A model generated the notes under the pieces. It worked only from the letters and a program-made list of their open reading frames with translations. It did no database searches and was not told the origin of the DNA. The position numbers and the translations under genes were made by a program. Shown here in pieces: positions 27,289 to 37,898 of a stretch of DNA of 64,000 nucleotides. Every line of letters starts with the position of its first letter. Within the stretch, counting starts at the first letter, position 1. This DNA is from Chloroflexi bacterium AL-N1 (GTDB taxonomy: Bacteria; Chloroflexota; Chloroflexia; Chloroflexales; Roseiflexaceae): positions 62,001-126,000 of the forward strand of contig WYDT01000018.1 in the NCBI GenBank assembly GCA_013122435.1. The letters are read 5' to 3'.

Positions 27289-30200
27289 TTACAACTTGTT
27301 AAGCAACTTTTGGGCTTCCTCTGGCGAAAGTTGCTCTATATGTTGCATCATTTGTGCCAGCGTGTCTGCATCCGTCATGTCAATCAGGTTTTCTAGCCCA
27401 TCTTCTACTATCGTTGGAGCCTGTTCCGCTGGCAATTCATACCCAAAAACTTCGGCAAGTTCTCGTGCAGGCAGCCCCAGCTGATGTGGCAATCGAATCT
27501 TGCGCCATACCTCGCCAAGCTGGGCATCCACATTATCGTGTTGTAAGATGTTTGGATCACCAATGCCAGTAATCATACGTTCGCGTTTATCATCATATGG
27601 TTGGATCACCGCTCGATCAAAGGGAATATCCAGAAAATCACAGAGATGGCGCATCGTTTGCTCCGGCTTACTCACGAGATCTTCATAGCGGACAGTGTGA
27701 TGACGTTCGGGATCGACCTGCTCTAACAATGCACGCACATTGCCGTTACAGGTCACCCACACTTTCTCTGCAACCACATGCGGATCAACATCTTCGGTAC
27801 CGTAAATAACCGATGCAAATAAGCGATCCAGTCGAATGCGTACAAACGACTCAATCATGGAATACGGATGGCGTACCAGATGAACGTACTTAGCCCCTCC
27901 AAAAAGATCTTCGGCGCGTTGCAACGTTGTCAAACTCATCCCATACGATGGGGATTTATCGATGAGCACACGCGGCTGCACCAGATGCTGGAGTTTATCA
28001 TACACATCTTCAATCGGGGTGTCATCGGCGATCAGATCATCCATAAATGCCTTGGCCGTATCACCATCCACACCCATCAATTCACTCAGGGTCCACTGTA
28101 GCCCCTGTGCGGCCCAATGAAATCCATGGCCGTAATCAGGATCGGTTAAACTGCGATGCCAATCACGCATCGTGTCATACCACAGGATACCCAATTCCGG
28201 TGGAGCACAGAGGTACGGATGACCGGCCAGCATCACGCGGAAGAGCGTCGACCCAGAGCGTGGGCTGGCGTGCACAAACACCATTGATTGTCTTTTTACT
28301 GGTGGCTTCCGCGTCGGTCGTGGCGCATCAAACTGCCGACTTACCTGCGCCTCATAGTCCTCGTACAACGATACAGGAGCTGTGGTTGTAATTGTTTTAT
28401 ATGTGGTCAAGCGATCTAACGCTTCGGCCAGAAAACAAGCCATTGCACTGATTGACTGCAGGCGTGGAATCTCATGAGGATAAACCTGCAGCTTAAAATC
28501 TTGCTGGCAGAACCACTGCACATCGCCGGTGATCGTTTCCAGATCAAAGCTACCAAGATCACCATTGAGAGGAATGGCTCCCTCTTCGATAGAGAGCGCT
28601 TCAGCGACCTTATTTCGCAGGTATAGCTCTAACAGATGCTGACGTTCTTCACGCGATGCATCACGAATCTGTGCCCGAATCGGACGATAGTTTCCATCAT
28701 CTTGTCGTTGATAAGTCTGCTCAATCAGCGCTGCAATACCTGCAACAGTCGGTTGCTCAAACAAACTCCGCATAGCGATCTCGATAGGATATACCTTGTG
28801 AATCTTGTTCAACAATTGCGTAATCAACAGCGAATGTCCACCCAGTTCGAAGAAATCGTCGAAGATACCAACCTGCTCAATCCCCAATACCTGTTGCCAC
28901 ATCTCCACGACTTTCTGCTCAAACTCATTTCGTGGTGCGACATAGGGTGTTTGCAGTTGAGGTCGCTCGTAGCGTGATCCCGCTGCTCCATTGCCAGTCG
29001 ATGTCTGCTGTAATGCGCCCAATTTTACCCACTGATCGAGACGGGTCTGGAGATCGCCTGTCGAAACCACCACCTGACTGATCGGACCCAGCGAGAGTAT
29101 GCGCTGGAACGCATCAGCTCCCTCATTGGGCAAAATAACCAGATCCGCCAGCGTTGATCCGGTCACAATATTTCCGCCCTGACCATCACTAAGCTGCCAG
29201 GCATCCCAGTTCACACTAATCCATGGGGTCGTACTTGTCTGATTGTACTGATAGGCCAGCGCATCCATAAAGGCATTGGCCCCTGCGTATGCAGACGCCC
29301 ACAGTCCTCCCAGTACGGTCGACAGCGACGAGAGCAGCAAACAAAAATCAAGCGTTTTCCCCTGTAAGACCTGCTCAAGTACCACCGTGCCATACGCCTT
29401 GGGCTGCAAATGCATCTGACACGCATCTTGGCCTGTTTCCTGAATGGCCAAAAACGATTTTTCGCCGACCAGCCCTGCCGCATGTATCACACCATGCAAT
29501 GTCCCAAAGTGGGCATAAATGTATTCAATAACTGCCTGCATCTGATCGACGTGAGCAACATCCGCTGGCAACACCAGCACCTCGGCGCCATGGGCCTCTA
29601 ACGCCTGCACCCGACGAATCTTCTGACTCGTCGGGTCTTGTTCGCCATACGTCGTCAGCCATGAATTCCATTCAGAGTGCTGTGGAAAGGCCGAACGCCC
29701 CGTCAAAACCAATTTGGCATGCACAGTTCTGGCCAGATGATCGGCCATAACCTGGCCAATACCACCCAGACCACCTGTAATTAAGTACACCCCGCGTTCA
29801 CGGAGGCGTGTTGCCGTGTCATTGTGGGGAACGGCGGTTGCTTCATAGCTTTGCACCCAGCGGTTGGCACCCCGGTAGGCAATCACCGTATCAGTGGGTG
29901 TTGTAACCAGTTCAGCAGTAAGCATATTAATGAGTTGTGTCTCGTGCCATGTTCCTGGCTCTGGCAGTTTGATATCAATATTCTGGCAGGTAAAATTCGG
30001 ATGTTCCTGTGGAATGACACGACATGGTCCAAGGATCGGAGACTTTGCAGGGGAAAGAGAATCCGCACCACTTACATCATACACACCGGTTGACACCACT
30101 GCAATATGGATGGGTTCCTGTGTGTAATACTCACCAAAGACGTGGGCAATGCAGAGCAGACTATACAGTCCTTGTTCCTGTGTGTGTTCCAGGGATGTCA

Positions 30201-33200
30201 AAGATGGAATCGAGTTTTCTACGGGGCTGATGTTCCAAAGATGCACAATCGTCTGTGGATCAAAAGCCTGGTTGTGCAGTTCGTGGAGCAGCGCGGCATA
30301 GTCGGCAGATTGGCTGGGATGGATGGTGTATGTGGCATCATCAATCTTTGCAAAATGCTGCGCTGCATATACACAGACAACGTTCTGTTGCACGTCTCGC
30401 AAACGCTGGACGATTGCCGCACCAACACCACCCTGCTCAGTGAAAACCAACCAACGATGTGGTTTATCCACTAGCTTTGCGATGTCGAACGAGGCTGGCA
30501 GGAGCGAACGTCTCCAGGAAGGCAGATAAAACCAATCGCCAACATCTGGATTTTTGCCAACCCGCGCAGCCTGACGGGCTCCACCCAGACCACCCGGTTC
30601 TGCATCAATCCAGTAGCGTTGTCGCTCAAAGGGGTAAGTGGGGAGTGGCACCCGCCGACGTTGCTCACCACGGTATAAGGCTGGCCAGTCAATCGTGGCA
30701 CCTGCCAGCCAGAGCTTGCCGAGCGCAGTCAGTAAAAACGCCTGATCCGATAGTGTCTCACGAGCGTGTCGCATCGATGACAGCACAGTGTGATGAGTGG
30801 TAGGATCGATTTGCTGCCGTGTAAACGTGCCTAGTGTCTGCCCCGGTCCAACCTCCAGCAAAATGCCATGGGGGTTTGTCAGCAATTCACGTATCCCATT
30901 GGCAAACTGTACCGGCTGACGCAGATGTCTCGCCCAATACTCAGGTGCAGTGGCGTCTGTATCAGTCATCCATGTTCCGGTGACATTGGAGAGATATGGA
31001 ATATGTGGTGCCTGGAGCTGAACAGTACGGACCTCGGCTGTAAAAGGCTCAACAAGTGGGTCCATTGACGCTGAATGGAACGCGTGCGATGTGTGCAGGC
31101 GACGACAATCAATTTCCTGAGCAGCCAACTGCGCCTGAAGTGCTTCAATAGCGTATAGTGGTCCTGCCACGGTGCACTGGGTTGGACCATTGATTGCGGC
31201 CAGTGTCAACTCACCATTCAACCGACCTGCTATCTCTTGCTCGGGCAATGGAACGGCCAGCATGTCACCTTCTGTAGCCTCTTGCATCATGCGGCCCCGT
31301 GTAGCTACGAGTCTGAGCGCATCTTCGAGGGTGAATACCCCAGCAAGGCAGGCGGCCACATATTCGCCGATGCTATGGCCAGTCATCGCATGTGGTTGGA
31401 TGCCCCACGCCATCCAGAGTTGCGCCAGCGCATATTCGACCACAAACAACGCTGGCTGCGCCAGCCAGGTCTGGTCAAGCACGGATGTGGCGCTCTCAGC
31501 CTGATTCTCGGACGGATAGAGCAGGTCTCGCAGGTCTTGTCCGAGGTGTGGCAGCAGTAGTTCTGCACATTGATCCACATGGGTTCGAAATAGCACTTCG
31601 TTATTATAAAGATCACGTCCCATGTCAAGGTACTGCGCTCCCTGCCCCGAGAACATAAAGATGACAGGTCGATCACGCATCGTCGCCGTGGCGGTAAGCA
31701 GGTGTTGTGAAGCATCACTCGAAAGGATCTGCACCGCTTCATCACGACCCTGACAGACCAGCATGCGTCGATGGTCACACTCACGACGGCCCACTTGCAA
31801 TGTATAGGTAACATCGGCAAATGATTGTGTTGGATGCTCCTGAAGGTGGTTAGCCAGATTGATCGTTACAGCATCGAGAGCCGTGTTGGTGCGGGCCGAG
31901 AGAGTCACTAGTTGCCATGGTCGCCCGGCTGTGGTGGGGATAGGTTCTGGAGCTTCCTCCAGCACGATATGCGCGTTGGTGCTCCCAAATCCAAATGAGC
32001 TAACACCTGCCCTGCGAGGTTGGCCATTACTCTCCCAGGGCGTGAGTTGTGTATTCACATAGAACGGGCTGTTTTCAAGTGCTGGATTAGGCGTTTCTAA
32101 ATGCAGCGTCGGAGGAATCTGTTGATGTTGCAGCGCAAGTACCGTTTTGATCAGGCTAGAAATACCAGCCGCTGTGTCCAGATGCCCAATGTTGGATTTG
32201 ACTGAGCCAATAGCACAGTAGCCCTGTTTTTCGGTGGTAGCACGAAACACTTTGGTCAACGCACGAAGTTCAATCGAGTCTCCGAGCGCGGTTCCGGTGC
32301 CGTGGGCCTCAATGTACGAGAGCGTTTCTGGTCGTACATCGGCATTCGCCAGTGCTTCCGCAATCACATCAACCTGCCCATCGACACCCGGCGCGGTAAA
32401 GCTGGCCTTTGAGGAGCCATCATTGTTACTGGCTGAGCCACGGATAATCGCGTATACCGTATCACCATCTGCAAGCGCATCTTCTAATCGTTTCAGCACC
32501 ACCAGACCCATGCCACTCCCGAAGAGGGTTCCCTGAGCATTCGCATCGAAGGGACGGCAATGACCATCCGGCGAGAGAATACCACTATGTTGATAGGTAT
32601 ACCCAACCTTATGTGGTACATTCACTGCAACACCACCAGCCAGCGCCATCTGGCATTCATCAATCAAAAGACTCTGGCACGCAAGGTGAACAGCAACAAG
32701 TGAAGTTGAACAGGCCGTGTGCAGTGCATAACTCGGTCCACGCAGGTTGAATTTGTAGGATATGCGTGTTGCTAGATTTGCCAGATCATTGCCAATACCC
32801 ACTTCGGTAATATCGAGCGTGCGCAGTATGTCGGGGTTTGAGAAAAGGTTGAACATATACATACTGGTACGGGCACCCGTATAGACACCAATAGCATCAT
32901 CATAGCGTTCCGGATCATATCCCGCATGCTCTAACGCTTGCCAGGCACACTCCAAAAAGAGGCGTTGCTGGGGATCCATAAACTCGGCTTCACGTGGGGT
33001 GTACCCAAAGAACCCCGCATCAAACAGATCAATGTCATGGAGAAGAGGTGCCGCTTTCACATAATTGGGCATCTGGAACAATACCGGATCAACACCAGAT
33101 GCCTGAAGCTCTTCATCAGTGAGTTGCATGATCGACTCGACGCCATCACACAAATTTTGCCAGTATGTGGCAAGGTCTGGTGCACCTGGGAAGCGACAAC

Positions 33201-33261
33201 TCATACCAACAATGGCAATTTCCGATCCATCCAGATGTGCTAAGGCCGTAGTATCATTCAT
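27289..33261 (-). CDS. PKS, KS-AT-KR-ACP-(degenerate carrier-like)-sulfotransferase
   Basis: A 1990-residue type I polyketide synthase. The KS has the active Cys in TACSTS (near 183) and both His motifs. The AT has GHSIGEY near 628 and HAFHS, the malonyl signature. The KR has an intact cofactor loop TGGLGGIG near 1165 and catalytic Tyr in SAYAGAN near 1328. The ACP has LGGHSL near 1475. Residues of about 1510-1600 resemble a second carrier domain, but the attachment site reads LGSFDLE, with Asp (near 1573) where Ser is needed. The C-terminal third is a PAPS-dependent sulfotransferase with the 5'-phosphosulfate loop SPRSGST (near 1668) and the 3'-phosphate motif RHPYS (near 1798). The last residues (SPEEAQKLLNKL) look like a docking tail. 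There is no TE, DH or ER. SD is GAGGGGAG. The KR would give a beta-hydroxyl that the sulfotransferase could sulfate. Confidence 0.95.
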   Translation of the reverse strand: MNDTTALAHLDGSEIAIVGMSCRFPGAPDLATYWQNLCDGVESIMQLTDEELQASGVDPVLFQMPNYVKAAPLLHDIDLFDAGFFGYTPREAEFMDPQQRLFLECAWQALEHAGYDPERYDDAIGVYTGARTSMYMFNLFSNPDILRTLDITEVGIGNDLANLATRISYKFNLRGPSYALHTACSTSLVAVHLACQSLLIDECQMALAGGVAVNVPHKVGYTYQHSGILSPDGHCRPFDANAQGTLFGSGMGLVVLKRLEDALADGDTVYAIIRGSASNNDGSSKASFTAPGVDGQVDVIAEALANADVRPETLSYIEAHGTGTALGDSIELRALTKVFRATTEKQGYCAIGSVKSNIGHLDTAAGISSLIKTVLALQHQQIPPTLHLETPNPALENSPFYVNTQLTPWESNGQPRRAGVSSFGFGSTNAHIVLEEAPEPIPTTAGRPWQLVTLSARTNTALDAVTINLANHLQEHPTQSFADVTYTLQVGRRECDHRRMLVCQGRDEAVQILSSDASQHLLTATATMRDRPVIFMFSGQGAQYLDMGRDLYNNEVLFRTHVDQCAELLLPHLGQDLRDLLYPSENQAESATSVLDQTWLAQPALFVVEYALAQLWMAWGIQPHAMTGHSIGEYVAACLAGVFTLEDALRLVATRGRMMQEATEGDMLAVPLPEQEIAGRLNGELTLAAINGPTQCTVAGPLYAIEALQAQLAAQEIDCRRLHTSHAFHSASMDPLVEPFTAEVRTVQLQAPHIPYLSNVTGTWMTDTDATAPEYWARHLRQPVQFANGIRELLTNPHGILLEVGPGQTLGTFTRQQIDPTTHHTVLSSMRHARETLSDQAFLLTALGKLWLAGATIDWPALYRGEQRRRVPLPTYPFERQRYWIDAEPGGLGGARQAARVGKNPDVGDWFYLPSWRRSLLPASFDIAKLVDKPHRWLVFTEQGGVGAAIVQRLRDVQQNVVCVYAAQHFAKIDDATYTIHPSQSADYAALLHELHNQAFDPQTIVHLWNISPVENSIPSLTSLEHTQEQGLYSLLCIAHVFGEYYTQEPIHIAVVSTGVYDVSGADSLSPAKSPILGPCRVIPQEHPNFTCQNIDIKLPEPGTWHETQLINMLTAELVTTPTDTVIAYRGANRWVQSYEATAVPHNDTATRLRERGVYLITGGLGGIGQVMADHLARTVHAKLVLTGRSAFPQHSEWNSWLTTYGEQDPTSQKIRRVQALEAHGAEVLVLPADVAHVDQMQAVIEYIYAHFGTLHGVIHAAGLVGEKSFLAIQETGQDACQMHLQPKAYGTVVLEQVLQGKTLDFCLLLSSLSTVLGGLWASAYAGANAFMDALAYQYNQTSTTPWISVNWDAWQLSDGQGGNIVTGSTLADLVILPNEGADAFQRILSLGPISQVVVSTGDLQTRLDQWVKLGALQQTSTGNGAAGSRYERPQLQTPYVAPRNEFEQKVVEMWQQVLGIEQVGIFDDFFELGGHSLLITQLLNKIHKVYPIEIAMRSLFEQPTVAGIAALIEQTYQRQDDGNYRPIRAQIRDASREERQHLLELYLRNKVAEALSIEEGAIPLNGDLGSFDLETITGDVQWFCQQDFKLQVYPHEIPRLQSISAMACFLAEALDRLTTYKTITTTAPVSLYEDYEAQVSRQFDAPRPTRKPPVKRQSMVFVHASPRSGSTLFRVMLAGHPYLCAPPELGILWYDTMRDWHRSLTDPDYGHGFHWAAQGLQWTLSELMGVDGDTAKAFMDDLIADDTPIEDVYDKLQHLVQPRVLIDKSPSYGMSLTTLQRAEDLFGGAKYVHLVRHPYSMIESFVRIRLDRLFASVIYGTEDVDPHVVAEKVWVTCNGNVRALLEQVDPERHHTVRYEDLVSKPEQTMRHLCDFLDIPFDRAVIQPYDDKRERMITGIGDPNILQHDNVDAQLGEVWRKIRLPHQLGLPARELAEVFGYELPAEQAPTIVEDGLENLIDMTDADTLAQMMQHIEQLSPEEAQKLLNKL

Positions 33262-33266
33262 GAAGG

Positions 33267-36200
33267 TTATTGCTCCCCTCGTTTCCTGACGCGTTGCATA
33301 CGCTGATAATCCTTCCGTCGGTTGGCCTTCTCCTCGCGATGTTCGACCTGAACGACATCTTGTGGTGGTAACAGGGACGAACGAACGATCTCTGCGAATG
33401 ACCGCACGGTGAGCCCTTCGTACAAACTCACAGCGGGAATATCCATGTCCAACTCTTTCCCAAGTTGTGCAATCACATGAATGGCAATAAACGAATCGCC
33501 ACCCAGATCAAAGAAATTATCGTGAACTCCAATCTGCTCAAGGCCCAGCTCCTGCTCCCAGACTGTGGCAATCTTCTGCTCAAAATCATTAGTTGGTGGT
33601 ACATACGGCGTCGAGAGTGGTGGTCGTGGATGGCGTTGTGCTGGAGTCGTCGTGTATTGTCCACGTAATGCCACAATCTTCTGTTCACCCTGACTCATGC
33701 GTGTAGCCAGATCCCCTGTTGAAACAATCACTTGACTGGCAGAATAGTGTGCTAAGATCGACTCTAGCGCCGCTATACCCTCGGGTACCGTAAGCGCGAG
33801 TTGCGCCAGATCACTACTGATCGAGGTAATCTGCGCCTGCTCATCGTCGAATCGCCACGCATCCCAATTGATACTCATCCACCGCTGGTCACCATGTTGG
33901 TGTTGCTGGTGGGCAAACGCATCCATAAAACTGTTCGCTGAGGCATAAGCCGCATAACCGATGCCGCCTAGAACTGTAGCCAGCGACGACATCAACACAA
34001 TAAAGTCCAGTTCGCGATCCGCCAGCACCTGCGCGAGAGCATACACACCATCCAACCTGGGCAAAAACTGATCGATACAATCACTTGTGTGTAGCTCACG
34101 AATACCTTTGAACGACTGACCACTAGAGGTTCCTGCCGCGTGAATAACGCCATGCAGTGCTCCAAAACGTGTGGTAGCGTCATCAATGGCACGACGTAAC
34201 TGCACCTGATCAGTGAGACTAAGCGGATAGATGAGCACATTGGTACTTATACTTTGAAGCCGTTGTAGGTTGTGGATTTTACGACTCGTGGTTTCCTGGT
34301 GGCTGTGAGTCGCAAGCCAGGTTTGCCATTCATCCTGAAGTGGAAAATCTGCCGACTCGATCAAAACCAAGCGTGCCTGCACAGACTGTATCAGATGTTC
34401 AGCCAGCGCATAGCCGTGGGCTATCAGTCCATTCGTGATGAGGTAAACACCGTTCTGTCGGAAGGTCTGCACCGGATCGTGTACTACCTGCAGAGCATCG
34501 TACAAAGGTATCCAGCATTGTGCGCCCCGCAAAGCCATTTGTGCTGGTGCCTTGGTTGCCTGCGTTGTCGCCAGAATCTGCTCGACCAGTTGCGCTGCCT
34601 GTAGTGTCCGGGTGTGTGGGAACAGCATATCAATACAACGACAAATGATATGCGGGAACTCCTGTGGAATGACTTTTGTGATGCCAAGCAGAAGACTCTT
34701 GTCCGGTATCAATGACTCTGCCCCGGTCACAGCTGCAACACCATTGCTCACAACTGTGATAGTGATAGGCGTGGCTTCATGGTATGTTGCAAGCGCCTGG
34801 GCCAGGAAAAGCAGGCTGTAAAACCCATGTGTTTGATAATTCCGTGATCCATTCTGTTGCGATACGGTCTCGTCATCTCCACTCAGGCTGGCAAGATGGA
34901 CAACGTGTGTGGGCCAGATACCCTTGACCTGGAGGTGTTCACACAGGCGTTGGTAATCTTCTCGACTGGTCGGGTTGATGGAATAATCACGTCCCTGGTT
35001 CTGACAAAAGCCCTCGCCTGTTTTCACTAGCGTAACCAACTGTTCCTCAGATCGCAATCGCTCAATCAGCGCAGCACCAAGATTATACGAATCGACAAAT
35101 ACTAACCAATCATGTGCTTCTGTAGACAGCGGAGTAGCACGTAGAGGTGTGGTTTGCTGCCATGTTGGGAGGTAGAGCCAGTCGGTGGTACGGGTCTTCT
35201 TCGTCGCGTCGGTTGGCGGCATTTCTCCTGCCAAATCGGATTGATCTGGCTCGATCCAGTACCTTCGCCGCTCAAAGGGATAGGTCGGCAGCGGAATACG
35301 ACGACGTTGCTCCTGAGCATATCCATCAGCCCAATTGATCGTTCCTCCAGCCAACCACAGTTGTGCAAGTGTCGTCCACCAGAAACGCATATCAGACTGC
35401 GACTCGCGAACGTGACGCAGCGAAGAAAGCACCACACGGTCACTTGAAAAAGATGTATGCTGTCGTACCAAACGACCAAGCGTTGGGCCTGGTCCCACTT
35501 CGAGTAAGATACTATCGGAGTCTTTGAGCAAGGTGTCAATCCCATCAGCAAAACGTACCGTCTCACGGATATGACGTGCCCAGTAGTAAGGATCGGTTGC
35601 CTGCTCGGGCGTAACCCAGGTGCCAGTTACATTGGAGAGGTAGCGTATACGTGGCGCATTCCGCTGCACACGACGCACCTGATCGGCAAAACGTGCAAGG
35701 ATCGGTATCATCATCGAGGAGTGGAAGGCGTGCGAGATATGCAGCATCTGACATTCAATCTGTTGCCCAGCCAGACGCTCCTGTAAGGTGCTCACTGCTG
35801 TGTGCGTACCAGATACAACACAGTGCATCGGGCTATTGATCGCTGCCAAAGACACCGTATCGTCCAGCATTGGTTCTAGTTGTTCTGCTGGGAGGCGAAC
35901 GGCAAGCATGGCCCCACCCGGCAAGTCCTGCATCAGCTGTCCCCGCAATGCTACCAGCATCAGCGCATCTTCCAGTGTGAAAACGCCTGCAAGACACGCT
36001 GCCACATATTCGCCTACACTATGCCCAATCATGGCATCAGGGTACACGCCCCAGGTCATCCAGAGCTGCGCTAGCGCATACTCGATCACAAAGAGTGTCG
36101 ATTGGGTTATGGCTGTCTGGGCAAGCTGTCTGATGGCCTCTTCACGATCTGACTCTTCTGGATAGAGCAGTTTACGCAGGTCCAGTTTCAAATATGGGCT

Positions 36201-37895
36201 CAGAAGTCGTGCACAATGATCCACATGCGTGCGAAAAATCGGTTCTGTCTCATACAGTTCCTGCGCCATAGACACGTACTGGGCGCCTTGTCCGGGAAAG
36301 AGAAACACCACTGGCCGTTCATCTGAAGGTATAACGGTACTCAACACATGTTGTGGGTCTAATGTTTCTAGGGTGTGGATCGCATCATCACGATCCTGAC
36401 AGATCACCACCCGTCGATGATCAAAGTGCCGTCGACCAATCTGTAGTGTGTAGGACACATCTGCGAGATTAACGTCTGGTGACTCGTGTAAGTACTCGGC
36501 CAGATTCGTTGTTGCCGTGTTCAGAGCGGTTGCGGTTTTGGCCGAGAGCAGCAGCACTTGCCACGACCTGCCCGGCGATGTTGCGGACGTATTTGGAGCT
36601 TCTTCCACAACCACATGGGCGTTTGTCCCACCCACACCAAACGAACTGACACCGGCACGGCGTGGTGCTCCATGAACTGGCCATGGACGTAGTTTTGTGT
36701 TGACATAAAAGGGAGTGTTGGCAAAATCGATGTCAGGGTTGGGATGCTCAAAATGTAGACTCGGGGGAATCTCTCCATGCTGTAACGCAAGCACCGCCTT
36801 GATGAGACTGCACACGCCTGCTGCTGCACCCAGATGACCCAGATTGCTCTTCACCGAACCAATTCCACAGAACCTCGTGTTGCTGGTGGTACTACGAAAT
36901 GCTTTGGTAAGTGCCTGAAGCTCAATGGGATCGCCAAGTGGCGTCCCGGTCCCATGGGTTTCGATATAAGTAATCGAGTGTGGATCAACGCCAGCATTTG
37001 CCAGCGCCTCGGCAACGACTTCTGCCTGGCCCTCGACACTTGGTGCGGTGTATCCCACTTTGTGGGCACCATCGTTATTGATAGCCGACCCACGAATGAG
37101 TGCAAGAATCGTATCATTATCTGCAAGCGCATCTTCAAGCCGCTTCAACACGACGACGCCGGCACCACTACTAAAGATCGTTCCTCGGGAATCGGCAGCA
37201 AAAGGACGACAATGGCCATCTGGCGAGGCAATACCACCCTCGATATAGCGATATCCGGTCGGATGGGTAACGTTCGCCGTTACACCACCCGACACGGCGA
37301 TATCACACTCTTCGTTCAACAGGCTCTGGCATGCGATATGGATTGCGACAAGCGAGGTCGAACAGGCGCTCTGCACAAAATGACTAGGTCCTTTCAGATC
37401 GAATTTGTATGAGACCCGGGTGGTAAGGAAGTCACCTGAACTTGCGATGTCGATCTGGACCGGATCAAGCATGCGCACGGTGTGGTTGGAAAGCAAATTG
37501 TAGAGTAGATAGGTGTTGGTCGATGCACCAGCAAAGACACCTATCGGGCAGTCGTGTGGGGATGCAATGTATCCGGCACGTTCCAGTGCCTCCCATGCAC
37601 ATTCTAGAAAGATACGGTGTTGCGGATCGATCAGTTCGGCTTCCCGATGACTGATTCCAAAGAATGCGGCATCGAACAGGTCCATATCATCCATCGCAGC
37701 CGCAGCTTTGACATATGATGGATCATCAAGGGTTGTGGATGAAACCCCCAGCGCACGCAGTTCAACATCTGTCAGGAAGCGAATCGACTCGACTCCATCG
37801 CGGAGATTCTGCCAGAACTGCTCCAGCGTGTGTGCGCCAGGGAAACGCCCAGCCATGCCGATAATCGCGATTTCGGTACCTTCAAATTGCTCCAT
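33267..37895 (-). CDS. PKS, KS-AT-KR(degenerate)-ACP, malonyl
   Basis: A 1542-residue single-module PKS. The KS has the active Cys in SACSTS (near 177), HGTGT and KSNLGHL. The AT has GHSVGEY near 623 and the malonyl-type HAFHS. The ACP has LGGDSF near 1461. The C-terminus is a basic coil (ANRRKDYQRMQRVRKRGEQ), probably docking. The KR keeps the catalytic Ser (MSSLA) and Tyr (AAYASAN near 1318), but its NADPH loop reads TNGLIAHG instead of TGGxGxxG. The phosphate-binding Arg of the second strand (LVLTGR in the sister module) is replaced by LVLIES, so the KR is predicted inactive and the beta-keto group retained. The SD GAGGAG overlaps the stop of the preceding PKS gene, with ATG 3 bp beyond it, so translation is coupled. 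Confidence 0.95.
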   Translation of the reverse strand: MEQFEGTEIAIIGMAGRFPGAHTLEQFWQNLRDGVESIRFLTDVELRALGVSSTTLDDPSYVKAAAAMDDMDLFDAAFFGISHREAELIDPQHRIFLECAWEALERAGYIASPHDCPIGVFAGASTNTYLLYNLLSNHTVRMLDPVQIDIASSGDFLTTRVSYKFDLKGPSHFVQSACSTSLVAIHIACQSLLNEECDIAVSGGVTANVTHPTGYRYIEGGIASPDGHCRPFAADSRGTIFSSGAGVVVLKRLEDALADNDTILALIRGSAINNDGAHKVGYTAPSVEGQAEVVAEALANAGVDPHSITYIETHGTGTPLGDPIELQALTKAFRSTTSNTRFCGIGSVKSNLGHLGAAAGVCSLIKAVLALQHGEIPPSLHFEHPNPDIDFANTPFYVNTKLRPWPVHGAPRRAGVSSFGVGGTNAHVVVEEAPNTSATSPGRSWQVLLLSAKTATALNTATTNLAEYLHESPDVNLADVSYTLQIGRRHFDHRRVVICQDRDDAIHTLETLDPQHVLSTVIPSDERPVVFLFPGQGAQYVSMAQELYETEPIFRTHVDHCARLLSPYLKLDLRKLLYPEESDREEAIRQLAQTAITQSTLFVIEYALAQLWMTWGVYPDAMIGHSVGEYVAACLAGVFTLEDALMLVALRGQLMQDLPGGAMLAVRLPAEQLEPMLDDTVSLAAINSPMHCVVSGTHTAVSTLQERLAGQQIECQMLHISHAFHSSMMIPILARFADQVRRVQRNAPRIRYLSNVTGTWVTPEQATDPYYWARHIRETVRFADGIDTLLKDSDSILLEVGPGPTLGRLVRQHTSFSSDRVVLSSLRHVRESQSDMRFWWTTLAQLWLAGGTINWADGYAQEQRRRIPLPTYPFERRRYWIEPDQSDLAGEMPPTDATKKTRTTDWLYLPTWQQTTPLRATPLSTEAHDWLVFVDSYNLGAALIERLRSEEQLVTLVKTGEGFCQNQGRDYSINPTSREDYQRLCEHLQVKGIWPTHVVHLASLSGDDETVSQQNGSRNYQTHGFYSLLFLAQALATYHEATPITITVVSNGVAAVTGAESLIPDKSLLLGITKVIPQEFPHIICRCIDMLFPHTRTLQAAQLVEQILATTQATKAPAQMALRGAQCWIPLYDALQVVHDPVQTFRQNGVYLITNGLIAHGYALAEHLIQSVQARLVLIESADFPLQDEWQTWLATHSHQETTSRKIHNLQRLQSISTNVLIYPLSLTDQVQLRRAIDDATTRFGALHGVIHAAGTSSGQSFKGIRELHTSDCIDQFLPRLDGVYALAQVLADRELDFIVLMSSLATVLGGIGYAAYASANSFMDAFAHQQHQHGDQRWMSINWDAWRFDDEQAQITSISSDLAQLALTVPEGIAALESILAHYSASQVIVSTGDLATRMSQGEQKIVALRGQYTTTPAQRHPRPPLSTPYVPPTNDFEQKIATVWEQELGLEQIGVHDNFFDLGGDSFIAIHVIAQLGKELDMDIPAVSLYEGLTVRSFAEIVRSSLLPPQDVVQVEHREEKANRRKDYQRMQRVRKRGEQ

Positions 37896-37898
37896 CAG

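Noticed and set aside
28380-28720. Tandem functional ACPs in the sulfotransferase PKS
   Set aside because: The second domain has Asp at the attachment site and cannot carry phosphopantetheine.
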